From an uncultured Lachnospiraceae bacterium (lineage in GTDB: Bacteria > Bacillota > Clostridia > Lachnospirales > Lachnospiraceae): a stretch of 38,859 bases of DNA. Shown here piece after piece: positions 9,246 to 18,283 of this stretch (within the stretch, counting starts at the first letter, position 1; each line of letters begins with the position of its first letter). Both the position numbers and the translations under genes were made by a program. The notes beneath the pieces are model-generated. The model was given only the letters and a program-made list of their open reading frames with translations, ran no database searches and had not been told where the DNA came from. The DNA is taken from NCBI GenBank assembly GCA_910587715.1, contig CAJUMV010000036.1, forward strand, positions 1 through 38,859, in the 5' to 3' direction.

Positions 9246-12235
9246 TACGCGATTCTGTTTTTCTTTAACAGCCACCTCGCGAGCATTCGCTGGAGCTGGT
9301 CGATATCCAACGGCTTCGACATATGCTCGTTCATGCCGCACGCCATTGACTGCTGTATATCCTCCAAAAAGGCATTCGCGGTCATTGCCACAATGGGAAC
9401 CTTTCTTGCATCTTCCCGCTCCATGGCGCGCAGCGCCGTTGTCGCCTCATATCCGTTCATCACTGGCATCTGCAGATCCATGAGAATCAGATCATAATAC
9501 CCCTCTTCGGAAGCAAACACCATATCTACGGCTTCCTGTCCGTTTTCCGCCGTCTCAACCATAGCTCCCGTCATGGAGAGGATTTCCGTGGCAATTTCCC
9601 TGTTTAAGTCATTGTCCTCCACCACCAGAATCCGTTTATCCGAATAATCCGCTTCTTCTATCTGCTCCAATGTTACTTCCGACGGCTTTACTTCTTCTTT
9701 GGGAATAAAATTGCGGAATGCCGTTAACAATCTGGTCTTATCAAACGGTTTTCTGATAAATGTGTTAACACCCGCTCTCCGCGCTTCCACCTCAATATCC
9801 ACCCACTCATGGGCTGAAACGAGAATAATCGGAATTTCCATGCCTTCCTGTCTGCGAATCGCCCTCGCTGTCTCCATACCGTTCATCCCCGGCATGTTCA
9901 CATCCAGCAAAATGGCAAAAACATCTTCTCCTTTCCGCCGTTTTTCCTCCATATAGTCTAAGGCTTCTTCTCCGGACTGCACCCATTCACCGCGCATCCC
10001 CAGATTGCTTAAAAGTACGCTGGTGGTCTCTCCTGCAAAAGGCGAGTCATCCACCACCAGAACCGTTCTTCCTACCAAATCCTTCCTGTTCACCACTCCC
10101 GGCACCTGATATTTTAAAGGCACGGTGACCGTCACAATCGTTCCGACCCCCAACTCGCTCTCTATCTGGATATCTCCGCCCATCATCTGTATAATATTCC
10201 GGCTGATGGTCATACCGAGTCCGGTACCGTGAATCTTGCTTGTACGCACATCATCCGCCCGCTCAAAGGGATCAAAAATATGCTGCAGGAACTCCTCTGA
10301 CATGCCGATGCCATTATCCTTAAACACGAACTCATAACATCCGACATGCTCCTGCTGGGAGGCTTTTTCCGTAATCTCTATGCTGATTGCCCCGCCTTCC
10401 TGCGTATACTTGATAGAATTACTTATCACATTCGCAAATATCTGCTGCAGCCGTCTCGCATCTCCCCGCACATTGGTATTCTGCACGCCATGGGCGCGAA
10501 ATTCTATTTTTTGCTTCTTATCCCGCGCGGCATCCGACAGCATATTCACCATGCTGTCTATAATATTCAGAAGGTTAAACTCCTCCTCATCCAGAGTCAG
10601 CGCACCCGACTCAATCCTGCTCATGTCGAGCACCTCGTTTATGAGTGAAAGCAGATGTTTGCTCGCCGCGGAAACCTTCACGAGACATTCTTCCATCCCG
10701 TCGGGATCGTGAAGTTTCGTGCCCGCAATGGCTGTCATACCGATAATCGCATTCATGGGCGTCCTGATATCATGGGACATTTTGGAGAGGAAATCCGTCT
10801 TGGCACAGTTGGCGCGATCCGCCGCCTCATAGGCGTCTAAGAGCGCCCGCTTCGTCTCCCTGTCCTTTCTGCGGATATCCGTGATATCCTTGGCATTGTT
10901 GAGAGCCAGAATATCGCCGCTGACACCGTCCTTTGTGAGCAGAATCGTATGCCGCAGGACCATGGGCTGTTCCTCCGATCCTGAGGTCTCCACTTCTATA
11001 ATCAGTTCATTCTCTCCCCGCTCGTAGGCTTCCAACAGATGATTGGTATTGAGCGTCTGTACATAAACTTCCCTGTCCTCCGGAAAAACACGCTCTTTGC
11101 TCCAATGAAGGAAGAAATCGTCCGCATTACAGGGCGCTTCAAAGCCCATCCGGGAAAGCACCGGCTCCATCTGTCCATCCCTAATCTCAAAAAACTCTTC
11201 TTCGATCAGGTTTTTCGTAACATTGACATTAAAAACAAAAACCGCTTCCGAGACAATCGCCTGACGGTACTGTTCCTCTGCGCTCAAACTACGGCGCAGC
11301 ATACGGTTCGACTCTTTGATTTTTAAGTTTGCCTCTTTCAGCGCCTTCTGTGCCTGCACCAGCTCCGCGTTCGTCCGAAGCAGTCGGTCTGTCATCTCGG
11401 TCTCTTTCGCCTTCTCCTCCGTGATATTCTTCACATACCACATTACCCTGGCGTTTTCTTCACTGAAATGCTCCACAGGCACGAGATCCGTGCGCACCCA
11501 CTTCCACTCGCCCTCCACCAGACGCAGATAGCTGAAATGAATCGGCGCACCGCCGTTCATAAAGGCTTTTTTCAGATTCTCCGCCGCCATGATATTTTTA
11601 AAGTTCTCACTGTCCCTTTTGTCCACATGGTTCTTGGCACAGGAAGCGACAGTCATCCGGTAGTCGCCGTTGATCCTCTCCAGCTCCAGCTTCTCGCTCT
11701 CCACAAATTTCAAATCCGAAATCGTATTCTTATTCAAATCGATAGCGCTGATTCTGAAATAGGTATCCTGCAGCATACGGAACGCCTCATGGGACATCTG
11801 GCTGTCACGGTGCTGCTCGTCAATCAGGCGAATGGCTGAAATCCAGATTTTCCTGCCGTCCTCAGCCGTAGATTCCATCCTGATCGCGCGCACCCAGACC
11901 GGCTCCCCCTGCCCGTTGATCACACGGTACTCACGCTTTTCCTCCTCTCTGGGAAGAAGAACCTCCGTAAAAATACTGCGGTCCGGCTCATAGATAGCCT
12001 GCAGATAGCTGCCGCCGGTTTTTTCCATAAACTGCTCATAGGTCATTCCCATATTATTGAGCGCAAAAGAGCTGATAAAATAAACGGGAAACCCTTCCTC
12101 ATAAAATCCACTGACTACGCCGACCGCTACATTCCTGTCAAGCAGCTCTATAATCTTGTCCTGATTTTCATCCCCGAGGCCTGTTTCTTCTTCTGTAAAA
12201 AACAATTCCTCCTTATAAAACCAGCGTTTTGACAT
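9245..12235 (-). CDS. Cytoplasmic PAS hybrid histidine kinase with two receiver domains
   Basis: This protein has about 996 residues and no membrane segment, so it is probably cytoplasmic. Residues about 1-480 form several PAS-like sensory modules. HisKA follows with SHDIRTPMN (His near 487), then HATPase_c (DNGIGMS, GTGLGMTI), REC1 with Asp near 777 (LLDVNMP) and REC2 with Asp near 920 (LMDLQMP). No HPt domain is seen, so phosphate must pass to another protein. I chose ATG at 12235 because GGGAGG lies 7 bases before it; an in-frame ATG at 12268 has no such site. It follows the response regulator gene by 59 bases, suggesting one operon. Confidence 0.92.
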   Translation of the reverse strand: MSKRWFYKEELFFTEEETGLGDENQDKIIELLDRNVAVGVVSGFYEEGFPVYFISSFALNNMGMTYEQFMEKTGGSYLQAIYEPDRSIFTEVLLPREEEKREYRVINGQGEPVWVRAIRMESTAEDGRKIWISAIRLIDEQHRDSQMSHEAFRMLQDTYFRISAIDLNKNTISDLKFVESEKLELERINGDYRMTVASCAKNHVDKRDSENFKNIMAAENLKKAFMNGGAPIHFSYLRLVEGEWKWVRTDLVPVEHFSEENARVMWYVKNITEEKAKETEMTDRLLRTNAELVQAQKALKEANLKIKESNRMLRRSLSAEEQYRQAIVSEAVFVFNVNVTKNLIEEEFFEIRDGQMEPVLSRMGFEAPCNADDFFLHWSKERVFPEDREVYVQTLNTNHLLEAYERGENELIIEVETSGSEEQPMVLRHTILLTKDGVSGDILALNNAKDITDIRRKDRETKRALLDAYEAADRANCAKTDFLSKMSHDIRTPMNAIIGMTAIAGTKLHDPDGMEECLVKVSAASKHLLSLINEVLDMSRIESGALTLDEEEFNLLNIIDSMVNMLSDAARDKKQKIEFRAHGVQNTNVRGDARRLQQIFANVISNSIKYTQEGGAISIEITEKASQQEHVGCYEFVFKDNGIGMSEEFLQHIFDPFERADDVRTSKIHGTGLGMTISRNIIQMMGGDIQIESELGVGTIVTVTVPLKYQVPGVVNRKDLVGRTVLVVDDSPFAGETTSVLLSNLGMRGEWVQSGEEALDYMEEKRRKGEDVFAILLDVNMPGMNGMETARAIRRQEGMEIPIILVSAHEWVDIEVEARRAGVNTFIRKPFDKTRLLTAFRNFIPKEEVKPSEVTLEQIEEADYSDKRILVVEDNDLNREIATEILSMTGAMVETAENGQEAVDMVFASEEGYYDLILMDLQMPVMNGYEATTALRAMEREDARKVPIVAMTANAFLEDIQQSMACGMNEHMSKPLDIDQLQRMLARWLLKKNRIA

Positions 12236-12294
12236 TCCCAACCTCCCACTCGCCGACTTTATCGGCACAGATTATGACTTAACATGCTGCTATA

Positions 12295-12969
12295 CTACTC
12301 CGATTCGAATTTATAACCCATTCCCCAGATTGTCTTGATTAGCTCGCCCTTATCTCCCATCTTGCTGCGGAGCTTTTTTACATGGGTATCAATCGTTCTG
12401 GCATCCCCAAAATAATCATAATTCCACACGCTGTTTAAAATCTTTTCCCGTGACAAGGCAATCCCTTTATTTTCCATGAAATAGGCAAGCAGCTCAAATT
12501 CTTTATAGCTTAAATCGACCGATTTTCCCTCGACCGTCACACTGTGCGCCTGCTTATCGAGCCGGATGCCGCCCGCTTCCACAATCGTCTCCACCGCCTG
12601 CCCGGTTCTCCGAAGGATCGCTTCCACCCGCGCCACAAGGATTTTCGGGCTGAACGGTTTGGAGATATATTCGTCCACCCCCAGCTCAAAGCCTAACAAC
12701 TCATCCCGCTCATCTGATTTCGCCGTCAGCATGATAATGGGCACTTTAGAGTACGCACGGATTTCCCGACAAACCTGCCAGCCGTCCATCTTGGGCATCA
12801 TCACGTCCAGAATCACCAGATCCATATCATTCTTTTCAAAAAAGAGGTCAAGCGCTTCCGCCCCATCAGCCGCCTCCACGACCTCATAATTATTCTTTAC
12901 CAGAAAATCCCGAACCAGCTTACGCATACGGCTCTCATCGTCCACCACCAGGATCTTCGATTTATCCAT
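12295..12969 (-). CDS. OmpR/PhoB-type response regulator
   Basis: The 224-residue regulator has a receiver domain with acidic pocket DD (10-11), phospho-acceptor Asp55 (VILDVMMP), the Thr of MLTAK and the Lys of ISKPF. A C-terminal winged-helix DNA-binding domain follows (about 125-222). It lies between a one-TM protein gene and the hybrid kinase gene on the same strand. OmpR-type regulators normally pair with HAMP membrane kinases, and the only such kinase here is 10 kb away at 1,143-2,606. The adjacent kinase is a PAS hybrid. Its true partner is therefore uncertain. Confidence 0.93.
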   Translation of the reverse strand: MDKSKILVVDDESRMRKLVRDFLVKNNYEVVEAADGAEALDLFFEKNDMDLVILDVMMPKMDGWQVCREIRAYSKVPIIMLTAKSDERDELLGFELGVDEYISKPFSPKILVARVEAILRRTGQAVETIVEAGGIRLDKQAHSVTVEGKSVDLSYKEFELLAYFMENKGIALSREKILNSVWNYDYFGDARTIDTHVKKLRSKMGDKGELIKTIWGMGYKFESE

Positions 12970-13020
12970 ATACCGCCCTGCCTCTCTTTCTGTCCCTGAA
13001 CTGAACTGTTACGTCATTGT

Positions 13021-13587
13021 TCATTGTTCATTTAACTGCCCGGTCTCCAGCCTGCGCTGCGCTTCCCGAACCTCCTGCTCCCGTCTGGTAAGATCCTGCT
13101 CCCACTCCGAGTATTCGTTCACCACAGCCTGCCTGTAATTCACGATATTGGGCGTATCACTGTTCCATGCAATGACAAACATCGCCGCCACCAGAAATAC
13201 CAGCACCACATTAATCAGCACGGAGGTCACAAACCGCCCCTGATACTCCGGATGTCTCTTGGCAACGCTCATCCTGATAGAGCGGCTGTTCGCCGTCTTG
13301 TTACTGAACGTCCCCCGAAGCGGCACCGGCTGTATCTTATCCGCGGGCACGCCCCACTTCACCATTTCCTTCTGCATCTTCTGCAGGTAACTTAGACCGA
13401 TGGGCGTGAGAAACACCTGATTCTCCACAGCCCGGTTATAAACAAGCAGTACGTTCTGGGGTCTGCGGTAATCCAGCCGCTCCTCCAAATTTTCTACTTT
13501 TTTTATTTCCATTCTCGCCGTCTCCGCATCCGCTATCGTTGCGAAGCGGTAACCGCCGACGACCAGATCATCCTCACGTTTTTCCAT
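13021..13587 (-). CDS. Single-pass membrane protein of unknown function
   Basis: The 188-residue protein has a soluble N-terminal part (1-115), one membrane helix (about 119-140, VTSVLINVVLVFLVAAMFVI) and a charged C-terminal coiled coil (about 150-185). There is no signal peptide, so the N-terminal part is probably cytoplasmic. It starts 22 bases after the chemoreceptor stop, with GGAGAG before its ATG, and is followed at 51 bases by the response regulator. The layout suggests cotranscription with the chemoreceptor. I do not recognise the family. Confidence 0.8.
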   Translation of the reverse strand: MEKREDDLVVGGYRFATIADAETARMEIKKVENLEERLDYRRPQNVLLVYNRAVENQVFLTPIGLSYLQKMQKEMVKWGVPADKIQPVPLRGTFSNKTANSRSIRMSVAKRHPEYQGRFVTSVLINVVLVFLVAAMFVIAWNSDTPNIVNYRQAVVNEYSEWEQDLTRREQEVREAQRRLETGQLNEQ

Positions 13588-13609
13588 ACATACTCTCCAG
13601 AGACATCCG

Positions 13610-15334
13610 TCAGATTTTGAAAATGCTCATGCTCTGCTCCAGATGCTCCGCCACCTCCTTGAGCTTCGTCGCATTTTCGGAAATGCTGTACACAATGGTG
13701 CTTACCTCCGTCACGGAAGCGGAAGTCTCCTCTGTGCTCGCCGCATTTTCCTCGGCAATGGCGGTCAGATTCTGCACCACATCCACCACATTTACCCTGG
13801 CTTCATCAAGTCTCTTCGTCTTATCCGCAATCTGGCTCACACCCTCAAGGGACTGGGTAATACCCTGTCTTACCTGCGTAAAGCGCTCGTTCGTCCGTCC
13901 GACGCTCTCGCTCTGGCTCTCCATGATTTTCTTCACATCTTCCATCGTCGCCACGGATTTCTGGGAATCTTCAATCAGGGAGTCAATGATGTTCTCAATC
14001 TGTCTCGCAGAATCATTGGACTGCTCCGCCAGCTTCTGAATCTGGCTTGCCACTACCGCAAATCCTCTGCCCTGCTCGCCTGCTCTCGCCGCTTCTATGC
14101 TGGCATTCAGGGACAATAAATTCGTCTCCTCCGCAATGGAAGTAATGAGCGTCGTCGCTTCCCGAATCTTCATCGCAGATTCGTTCGTGTTATTGGTCTG
14201 CTCGTAAATCACGTCGATGGCTTCTCTCGCCTGCTCGTTGATTTTGCCCAGATTCTGTAACGTCTCAAAGGCTTCGTCGCTGGAGTTTCTCATATCGTTG
14301 GCATTATCGGTAAGTTCCTCCACCTGTCTGGTAGTCTCCTCCACCATACTGCCCATCAGAATCACATTTTCCGTGGCTTTCTGCGTTTCGTCCGCCTGCG
14401 AGGACGCACCGTCGGATATCTCCGAAACCGCCTTCTCCACCTGCTCCACCGTGGTCGCCGTCTCGGAGGCGTTCACATTCAGGACATCGGAAGCCTCATA
14501 CAGCTTTTCGCTCTGCCCGCGCAGATCACTCACGACTTCCACAAGCTGCCTGCGAAGTTCCGCCACGGCACGACTCATCTGCCCCGTCTCATCCGCACGC
14601 GCCGTCAGCTTCTCCTGCCCGGCAATCTCCGAGAAATCCATATGTGCCAGCTGTCCCACCACATCCGTTACCACAGTGATGGGTTTCACAATCTTACTTA
14701 CAATGAAAAATCCTATAATACAGGCTATAATCACCATGACAACCGTGCAGCAGGTTCCCGTAAGGGTAACGCGGTGCACCGTGCTCATCAAATCGTCCTT
14801 ATCTGCGGAAACGACCAGAATACAATGTCCCCGCTCCGTCACATAATAAGCGGCATACTTCGCCGCGCCCTTAAAGGAATACTCCACAACCGTGGGCTCG
14901 GGAACGACACCTGTGGCAATCTCCGCCACCACATTCTTCACCACTTCATTTTCTACGGGCTGTCCCACCTTATCCTTCGTCGGGTGATAGAGCATCACGC
15001 CTTCCGACGAAACCAGATAAGCATAACTGGAATCCACTCCCTGTAAGCCCACGCCGCCGATGGAATTTTCCAGATTCCCGTAATGTGTCGCCGTATTGTA
15101 ACCCTGCACCTCAATTTCCGACTGCAGCTTGCTGCCGTAAGCGACTGCCAAATCGTAGAGATAACTCTGGTTCAGATTCATCAGCGGTATGCGCAGATTT
15201 CTAATCAGCACGACTGAAAGACATACCGACAAAATCACCATCGCCAAAAACATGGCGCCTACAATCTTTGTCCGCACGGAATGCAGGACGTTTCCCTTCC
15301 CAATGCTCTTTTCAACCCTTTTTTCTTTCGCCAT
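13610..15334 (-). CDS. Methyl-accepting chemotaxis protein
   Basis: This is a chemoreceptor of about 574 residues. It has TM1 (MFLAMVILSVCLSVVLI), an extracytoplasmic single-Cache-like sensor (about 55-190), TM2 (VVMVIIACIIGFFIV), a HAMP domain, and a long helical signalling domain. Its hairpin tip carries NLLSLNASIEAARAGEQGRG, the conserved CheA/CheW contact. I chose ATG at 15334 because GAGAGAGGGG stands 7 bases before it; 46 extra in-frame residues upstream look non-coding. The prophage integrase ends only about 100 bases upstream, so the insertion probably displaced or trimmed the receptor's regulatory region. Confidence 0.93.
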   Translation of the reverse strand: MAKEKRVEKSIGKGNVLHSVRTKIVGAMFLAMVILSVCLSVVLIRNLRIPLMNLNQSYLYDLAVAYGSKLQSEIEVQGYNTATHYGNLENSIGGVGLQGVDSSYAYLVSSEGVMLYHPTKDKVGQPVENEVVKNVVAEIATGVVPEPTVVEYSFKGAAKYAAYYVTERGHCILVVSADKDDLMSTVHRVTLTGTCCTVVMVIIACIIGFFIVSKIVKPITVVTDVVGQLAHMDFSEIAGQEKLTARADETGQMSRAVAELRRQLVEVVSDLRGQSEKLYEASDVLNVNASETATTVEQVEKAVSEISDGASSQADETQKATENVILMGSMVEETTRQVEELTDNANDMRNSSDEAFETLQNLGKINEQAREAIDVIYEQTNNTNESAMKIREATTLITSIAEETNLLSLNASIEAARAGEQGRGFAVVASQIQKLAEQSNDSARQIENIIDSLIEDSQKSVATMEDVKKIMESQSESVGRTNERFTQVRQGITQSLEGVSQIADKTKRLDEARVNVVDVVQNLTAIAEENAASTEETSASVTEVSTIVYSISENATKLKEVAEHLEQSMSIFKI

Positions 15335-15339
15335 AACGC

Positions 15340-15480
15340 GCCCCTCTCTCCCCTTGGCATGATTATGCCATATTTTTTTTATTTTACAGCCAAACGGAAA
15401 CGATGTCCAGTAAATTGTAAAAGAAAAGTCCTCAAACACCCGTATACAACGAGTATTTAAGAACTTTCCCACAAGTGGAG
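15340..15480. other. Probable left prophage-chromosome junction (attL)
   Basis: The chemoreceptor is a typical chromosomal gene, and the next gene is a large serine integrase reading toward this junction. Serine-integrase attachment sites are usually next to the integrase gene, so attL should lie here, possibly including the last integrase codons near 15,432-15,460. The right attachment site is outside the window, so the crossover core cannot be fixed. Confidence 0.5.
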
Positions 15481-16952
15481 CTTAACGAGAGCTCGTCGAA
15501 CCCCGAGCCCTCGTTTAGTTCTATGTTACTAAAATCCATGGCCCCATCTTTTTGGATATTATAATACACCAGAAAATGGTCATTGTAAAGAAAAACCTGA
15601 TTGATAAAGCTGTTAATTATTCTACGTTTATACGCTTGCCAGTCATTATCTGGTTCAAGGAATTGCCTAAGGAAGAAAAGCATTTCTTCTTCCGATAATC
15701 CGAACTTTAAAGACTGGAAATAGGCAAGCTCGCCTTCTATAGCAATTTTTTCCGATTCAAGGCCGTCAAGGCGCTGTAATAGCGTTTCTGCAGCAAGTCC
15801 TTTTTCAATGGCCTTTATAATATTATCCATAGCTTTTTTGTTCTCTTGGAGTTTCTTCCTATAATATGCAATATCTTGCTCACGGGTATCGCTTTCGGAT
15901 TGCAACCGGCAAAGCCTTTGCGCAATATCTGTCAGTATATCCGGCTGCAAAACGTGCTCCACTGTTTTCTGCACAATCAAGTCCTCGATAAAATCCCGTC
16001 GGACATGTTCTTTCTGGCAGTTTCCTTTCTGCCGTACCGTCGGGCATTGATAATAATAAAATTTACCGCCGCCTTTTCCGGTACCGCTGACGCCGGCCAT
16101 AGGCTTTTTACAATATCCGCAAAAGAGCTTTCCTGATAACATATATTCGGCTACACCGGCCCGCTCTTTCTTTGACACTTTTCTTCGCTCCCTTTCTTTC
16201 TGCGCAAGGTAAAAAGTTTCTTTAGGAATCAGCGCAGGCACGCCGTTTTCTACTCTTACGCCGACCGCCTCATAAATTCCTATGTACATTTCATTTTGAA
16301 TTATCCGTGAAATACTGTTTTTATTAAAAGGATTGCCCCTGCTTGTCTTAAAGCCAAGCTCGTTTAGCCTTCGGCAAATATCGGCATTTGGTTGCCGGTC
16401 AACATACATATCAAAAATTATTTCCACAGCTTTCGCATTTTCCGGGTCTATCTCATATGTATGTTCCTTTGACGCCCGATAACCTAGCGGCATTGTATTT
16501 CCGAGTACCCGGCATTTTAAAGCGCTTTCATGCATGCCACGCCTGATCTTCTGCGCCAGTTCTGCAGAATAGTATTCTGCCAGGCCTTCCATAAGGGATT
16601 CAAGTATAATCCCTTCGGGCCCGTCTGGGATTGCTTCGGCCGCATAAAATATCTGTACACCATTTTGCCGTAGCTGTCTTTTATAAATTGCGCTGTCATA
16701 TTTATTTCTTGCAAATCGATCTGTCTTATATACAACAACCACATCAAATTTATTTTTTCGGCTATCGGCTATTAACTTCTGAAATTCAGGCCGCTCGTCT
16801 GTTTTTCCCGAAATATGTCGGTCCGCATATGTGGCAACAATCGTAAATCCCTTTTTCTTGCAATAGTCTGTGCATTCTCGGATTTGGCCTTCTATGCTTT
16901 GATCTGTCTGCCTGGGCCCTGCGCTGTATCTGGCATATAAAGCGGCCCGCAT
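15432..16952 (-). CDS. Large serine recombinase (phage integrase)
   Basis: This recombinase has 506 residues. The N-terminal resolvase domain carries the catalytic Ser in ALYARYS (Ser10), with the conserved YKTDRFAR and GIILESLMEGLAEYYS. A recombinase domain (about 150-260), a zinc ribbon (LFCGYCKKPM, later YYYQCP and GNC) and a C-terminal coiled coil (about 370-430) follow. It integrates and, with a directionality factor, excises the prophage. I chose ATG at 16952 behind AAGGGGTG. It begins 4 bases after the HNH gene stop, so repressor, HNH and integrase probably form one lysogeny operon. No excisionase is recognised. Confidence 0.95.
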   Translation of the reverse strand: MRAALYARYSAGPRQTDQSIEGQIRECTDYCKKKGFTIVATYADRHISGKTDERPEFQKLIADSRKNKFDVVVVYKTDRFARNKYDSAIYKRQLRQNGVQIFYAAEAIPDGPEGIILESLMEGLAEYYSAELAQKIRRGMHESALKCRVLGNTMPLGYRASKEHTYEIDPENAKAVEIIFDMYVDRQPNADICRRLNELGFKTSRGNPFNKNSISRIIQNEMYIGIYEAVGVRVENGVPALIPKETFYLAQKERERRKVSKKERAGVAEYMLSGKLFCGYCKKPMAGVSGTGKGGGKFYYYQCPTVRQKGNCQKEHVRRDFIEDLIVQKTVEHVLQPDILTDIAQRLCRLQSESDTREQDIAYYRKKLQENKKAMDNIIKAIEKGLAAETLLQRLDGLESEKIAIEGELAYFQSLKFGLSEEEMLFFLRQFLEPDNDWQAYKRRIINSFINQVFLYNDHFLVYYNIQKDGAMDFSNIELNEGSGFDELSLSSTCGKVLKYSLYTGV

Positions 16953-16956
16953 ATCA

Positions 16957-17703
16957 TCACCCCTTAAAAATAATATCGTTGTGATATTCCAGGCACTCAA
17001 TAGCCGGAATAAAGTTTCTTGGCAAAATGATTTTAGCGCCCTCTAATCCCGCAAGACAGTTCTTTGTAAAATCGTCGTTTGCGTAGTCTTTTACTTTCTG
17101 GGCCACTCTTATAGAATAATCTTTTGTAACGGTAATAAGCCCCTGGTCAAAGGCTTTATCATGGAACGTATTTAATAAAAGTCCGTTATGCGGGTCTGTC
17201 CGGTCCGATGAAGTCCGGCACTTGCTATATGGCTTGATATGACTTGCGACAAGTAAAGTCGGCAAAGTCAAGCCAGTTATACAACACCGATTTTCATAAG
17301 ACGCAAATACGCTGGCCCGGAAAAAATGCCGCTCACGGCTGACTTTATTTTTCTCCGTAATAGAAGAAATTGGCCTTGCGCCTTTTTCCGGTGTTCCGTC
17401 AAATAAAGCAAGTCCGACAATTTCCTCTGCCTGAGCTCCGAGATTGCCCCAGTCATTTTGAAATTCTTGAAAAATCTCTTTGTCAGCCTTTGCCACATGG
17501 CTCATACCTTTTTTACCCTCGCCAGTCACGCCTGGGTCAAGGAATTGGAAATTCCTCATGCGTAATACCAGCGAGCCTATCGGCAAGTCCAAAATTTCTG
17601 ATACTTGCCGAATGACTTTGTTGCTGGGGTTAATTTTATTTAAGGGGGTAACACAATATAGCGCGTATGCTACGATTATATCGGCTCTGCGCCAGCGTTT
17701 ACC
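16957..17703 (-). CDS. HNH endonuclease, full N-terminal region but no in-frame start
   Basis: The C-terminal half has the HNH_2-type core: CCITG, ASHIKPY, NGLLLNTFHDKAFD. This family cleaves DNA and is often annotated as restriction-like. The first canonical in-frame start is TTG at 17592, but coding clearly continues upstream. The frame reads KRWRRADIIVAYALYC, then PLNKINPSNKVI, matching the usual family N-terminus, back to 17703. There the frame enters a G10 tract with no ATG, GTG or TTG. GTG at 17713 would be the natural start but is one base out of frame. The gene is either phase-variable, recently broken, or affected by a homopolymer sequencing error. It lies between the repressor and integrase genes, which suits a superinfection-exclusion cargo gene. 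Confidence 0.8.
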   Translation of the reverse strand, partial: GKRWRRADIIVAYALYCVTPLNKINPSNKVIRQVSEILDLPIGSLVLRMRNFQFLDPGVTGEGKKGMSHVAKADKEIFQEFQNDWGNLGAQAEEIVGLALFDGTPEKGARPISSITEKNKVSRERHFFRASVFASYENRCCITGLTLPTLLVASHIKPYSKCRTSSDRTDPHNGLLLNTFHDKAFDQGLITVTKDYSIRVAQKVKDYANDDFTKNCLAGLEGAKIILPRNFIPAIECLEYHNDIIFKG

Positions 17704-17718
17704 CCCCCCCCACCCCCC
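17702..17718 (-). repeat. Poly-G tract at the HNH gene start
   Basis: On the minus strand six G (17718-17713), a T, then ten G (17711-17702) lie directly after the repressor stop codon. GTG at 17713-17711 followed by the remaining nine G reads GTG-GGG-GGG-GGG-TAA. Loss of one G, or gain of two, would join this GTG to the HNH frame. Tracts this long slip readily during replication. Confidence 0.85.
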
Positions 17719-18113
17719 TAATATTTTTCCTCCTCGAGCTCCATAGCAGCCTGTAAGAGCCTTATACGGCCTTTTACGTCAAGCTCGCCATAAATTCGCA
17801 GGAGTTCTAATTCTTCTTTAGAGAGGGTCCTTTCTGAATTATTAACTGTGATCGTTCCTGAGTTCTGTCCGATAACGCCATTATTCGTATGTACGCTTGT
17901 GGTGTTATCATTCCAGCCCATCAGGTAACCAGGGTCAACGTCAAGGGCTTTTGCAATTTTTTCAATAGTGGGCCGTTTCATGTTAATAACAACCCCGGTC
18001 TCGTACTTATTTATAGTAGCCTTAGTCACGCCTATTTTCTTTCCGAGTTCTTCTTGCGTCATACCCACGTCTTTACGTCTGGCCTTGATTCTAACGCCTA
18101 TATCATCAGTCAT
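17718..18113 (-). CDS. XRE-family prophage repressor (CI-like)
   Basis: The 131-residue protein has an N-terminal helix-turn-helix (about 6-62, MTQEELGKKIGVTKATINKYE) and a short C-terminal region with an NNGVIGQNSGTITVNN segment seen in Firmicute phage repressors. There is no peptidase domain, so it is not a self-cleaving LexA-type repressor. AAGGAGGTG stands before the ATG. It is divergent from the Cro-like gene across a 170-base control region. It probably maintains lysogeny by binding there. Its TAG stop abuts the poly-G tract. Confidence 0.92.
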   Translation of the reverse strand: MTDDIGVRIKARRKDVGMTQEELGKKIGVTKATINKYETGVVINMKRPTIEKIAKALDVDPGYLMGWNDNTTSVHTNNGVIGQNSGTITVNNSERTLSKEELELLRIYGELDVKGRIRLLQAAMELEEEKY

Positions 18114-18142
18114 GAAAGCACCTCCTTTTCTCTGACTTCTTA

Positions 18143-18171
18143 ATTATAGCGTGTTTCTTGAAAAAAATAAA
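18143..18171 (-). promoter_or_regulatory. Putative repressor (lysogeny) promoter
   Basis: On the minus strand TATAAT (18143-18148) is a perfect -10, with TTTATT (18166-18171) as a weak -35 at 17 bases. It is 30 bases before the repressor start. The weak -35 suits a promoter needing activation, perhaps by the repressor. Confidence 0.5.
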
Positions 18172-18191
18172 CAAAAATTTTAAAAAAACTA

Positions 18192-18220
18192 TTTACAAAC
18201 TCACCTCTTTGCGATATAGT
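18192..18220 (+). promoter_or_regulatory. Early lytic promoter
   Basis: On the plus strand TTTACA (18192-18197) and TATAGT (18215-18220) have a 17-base spacer. It should drive the Cro-like gene and the long early operon. It lies in the intergenic region where the repressor should bind. Confidence 0.65.
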
Positions 18221-18244
18221 AAGTATCGTAATCCGCTACTTTAG

Positions 18245-18256
18245 GCCTGCGCAGGC
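18245..18256. promoter_or_regulatory. Perfect 12-base palindrome in the early leader
   Basis: GCCTGCGCAGGC lies about 20 bases after the predicted early transcript start and 28 bases before the Cro-like start codon. It could be a DNA operator for the repressor or Cro-like protein, or a leader hairpin. No second copy was noticed in the control region. Confidence 0.45.
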
Positions 18257-18283
18257 TACCGGGTTTACAGAAGGAGGCCCAAT

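Noticed and set aside
16957..17592. HNH gene taken as starting at TTG 17592
   Set aside because: Recognisable family N-terminal sequence continues in frame for 37 more codons upstream.
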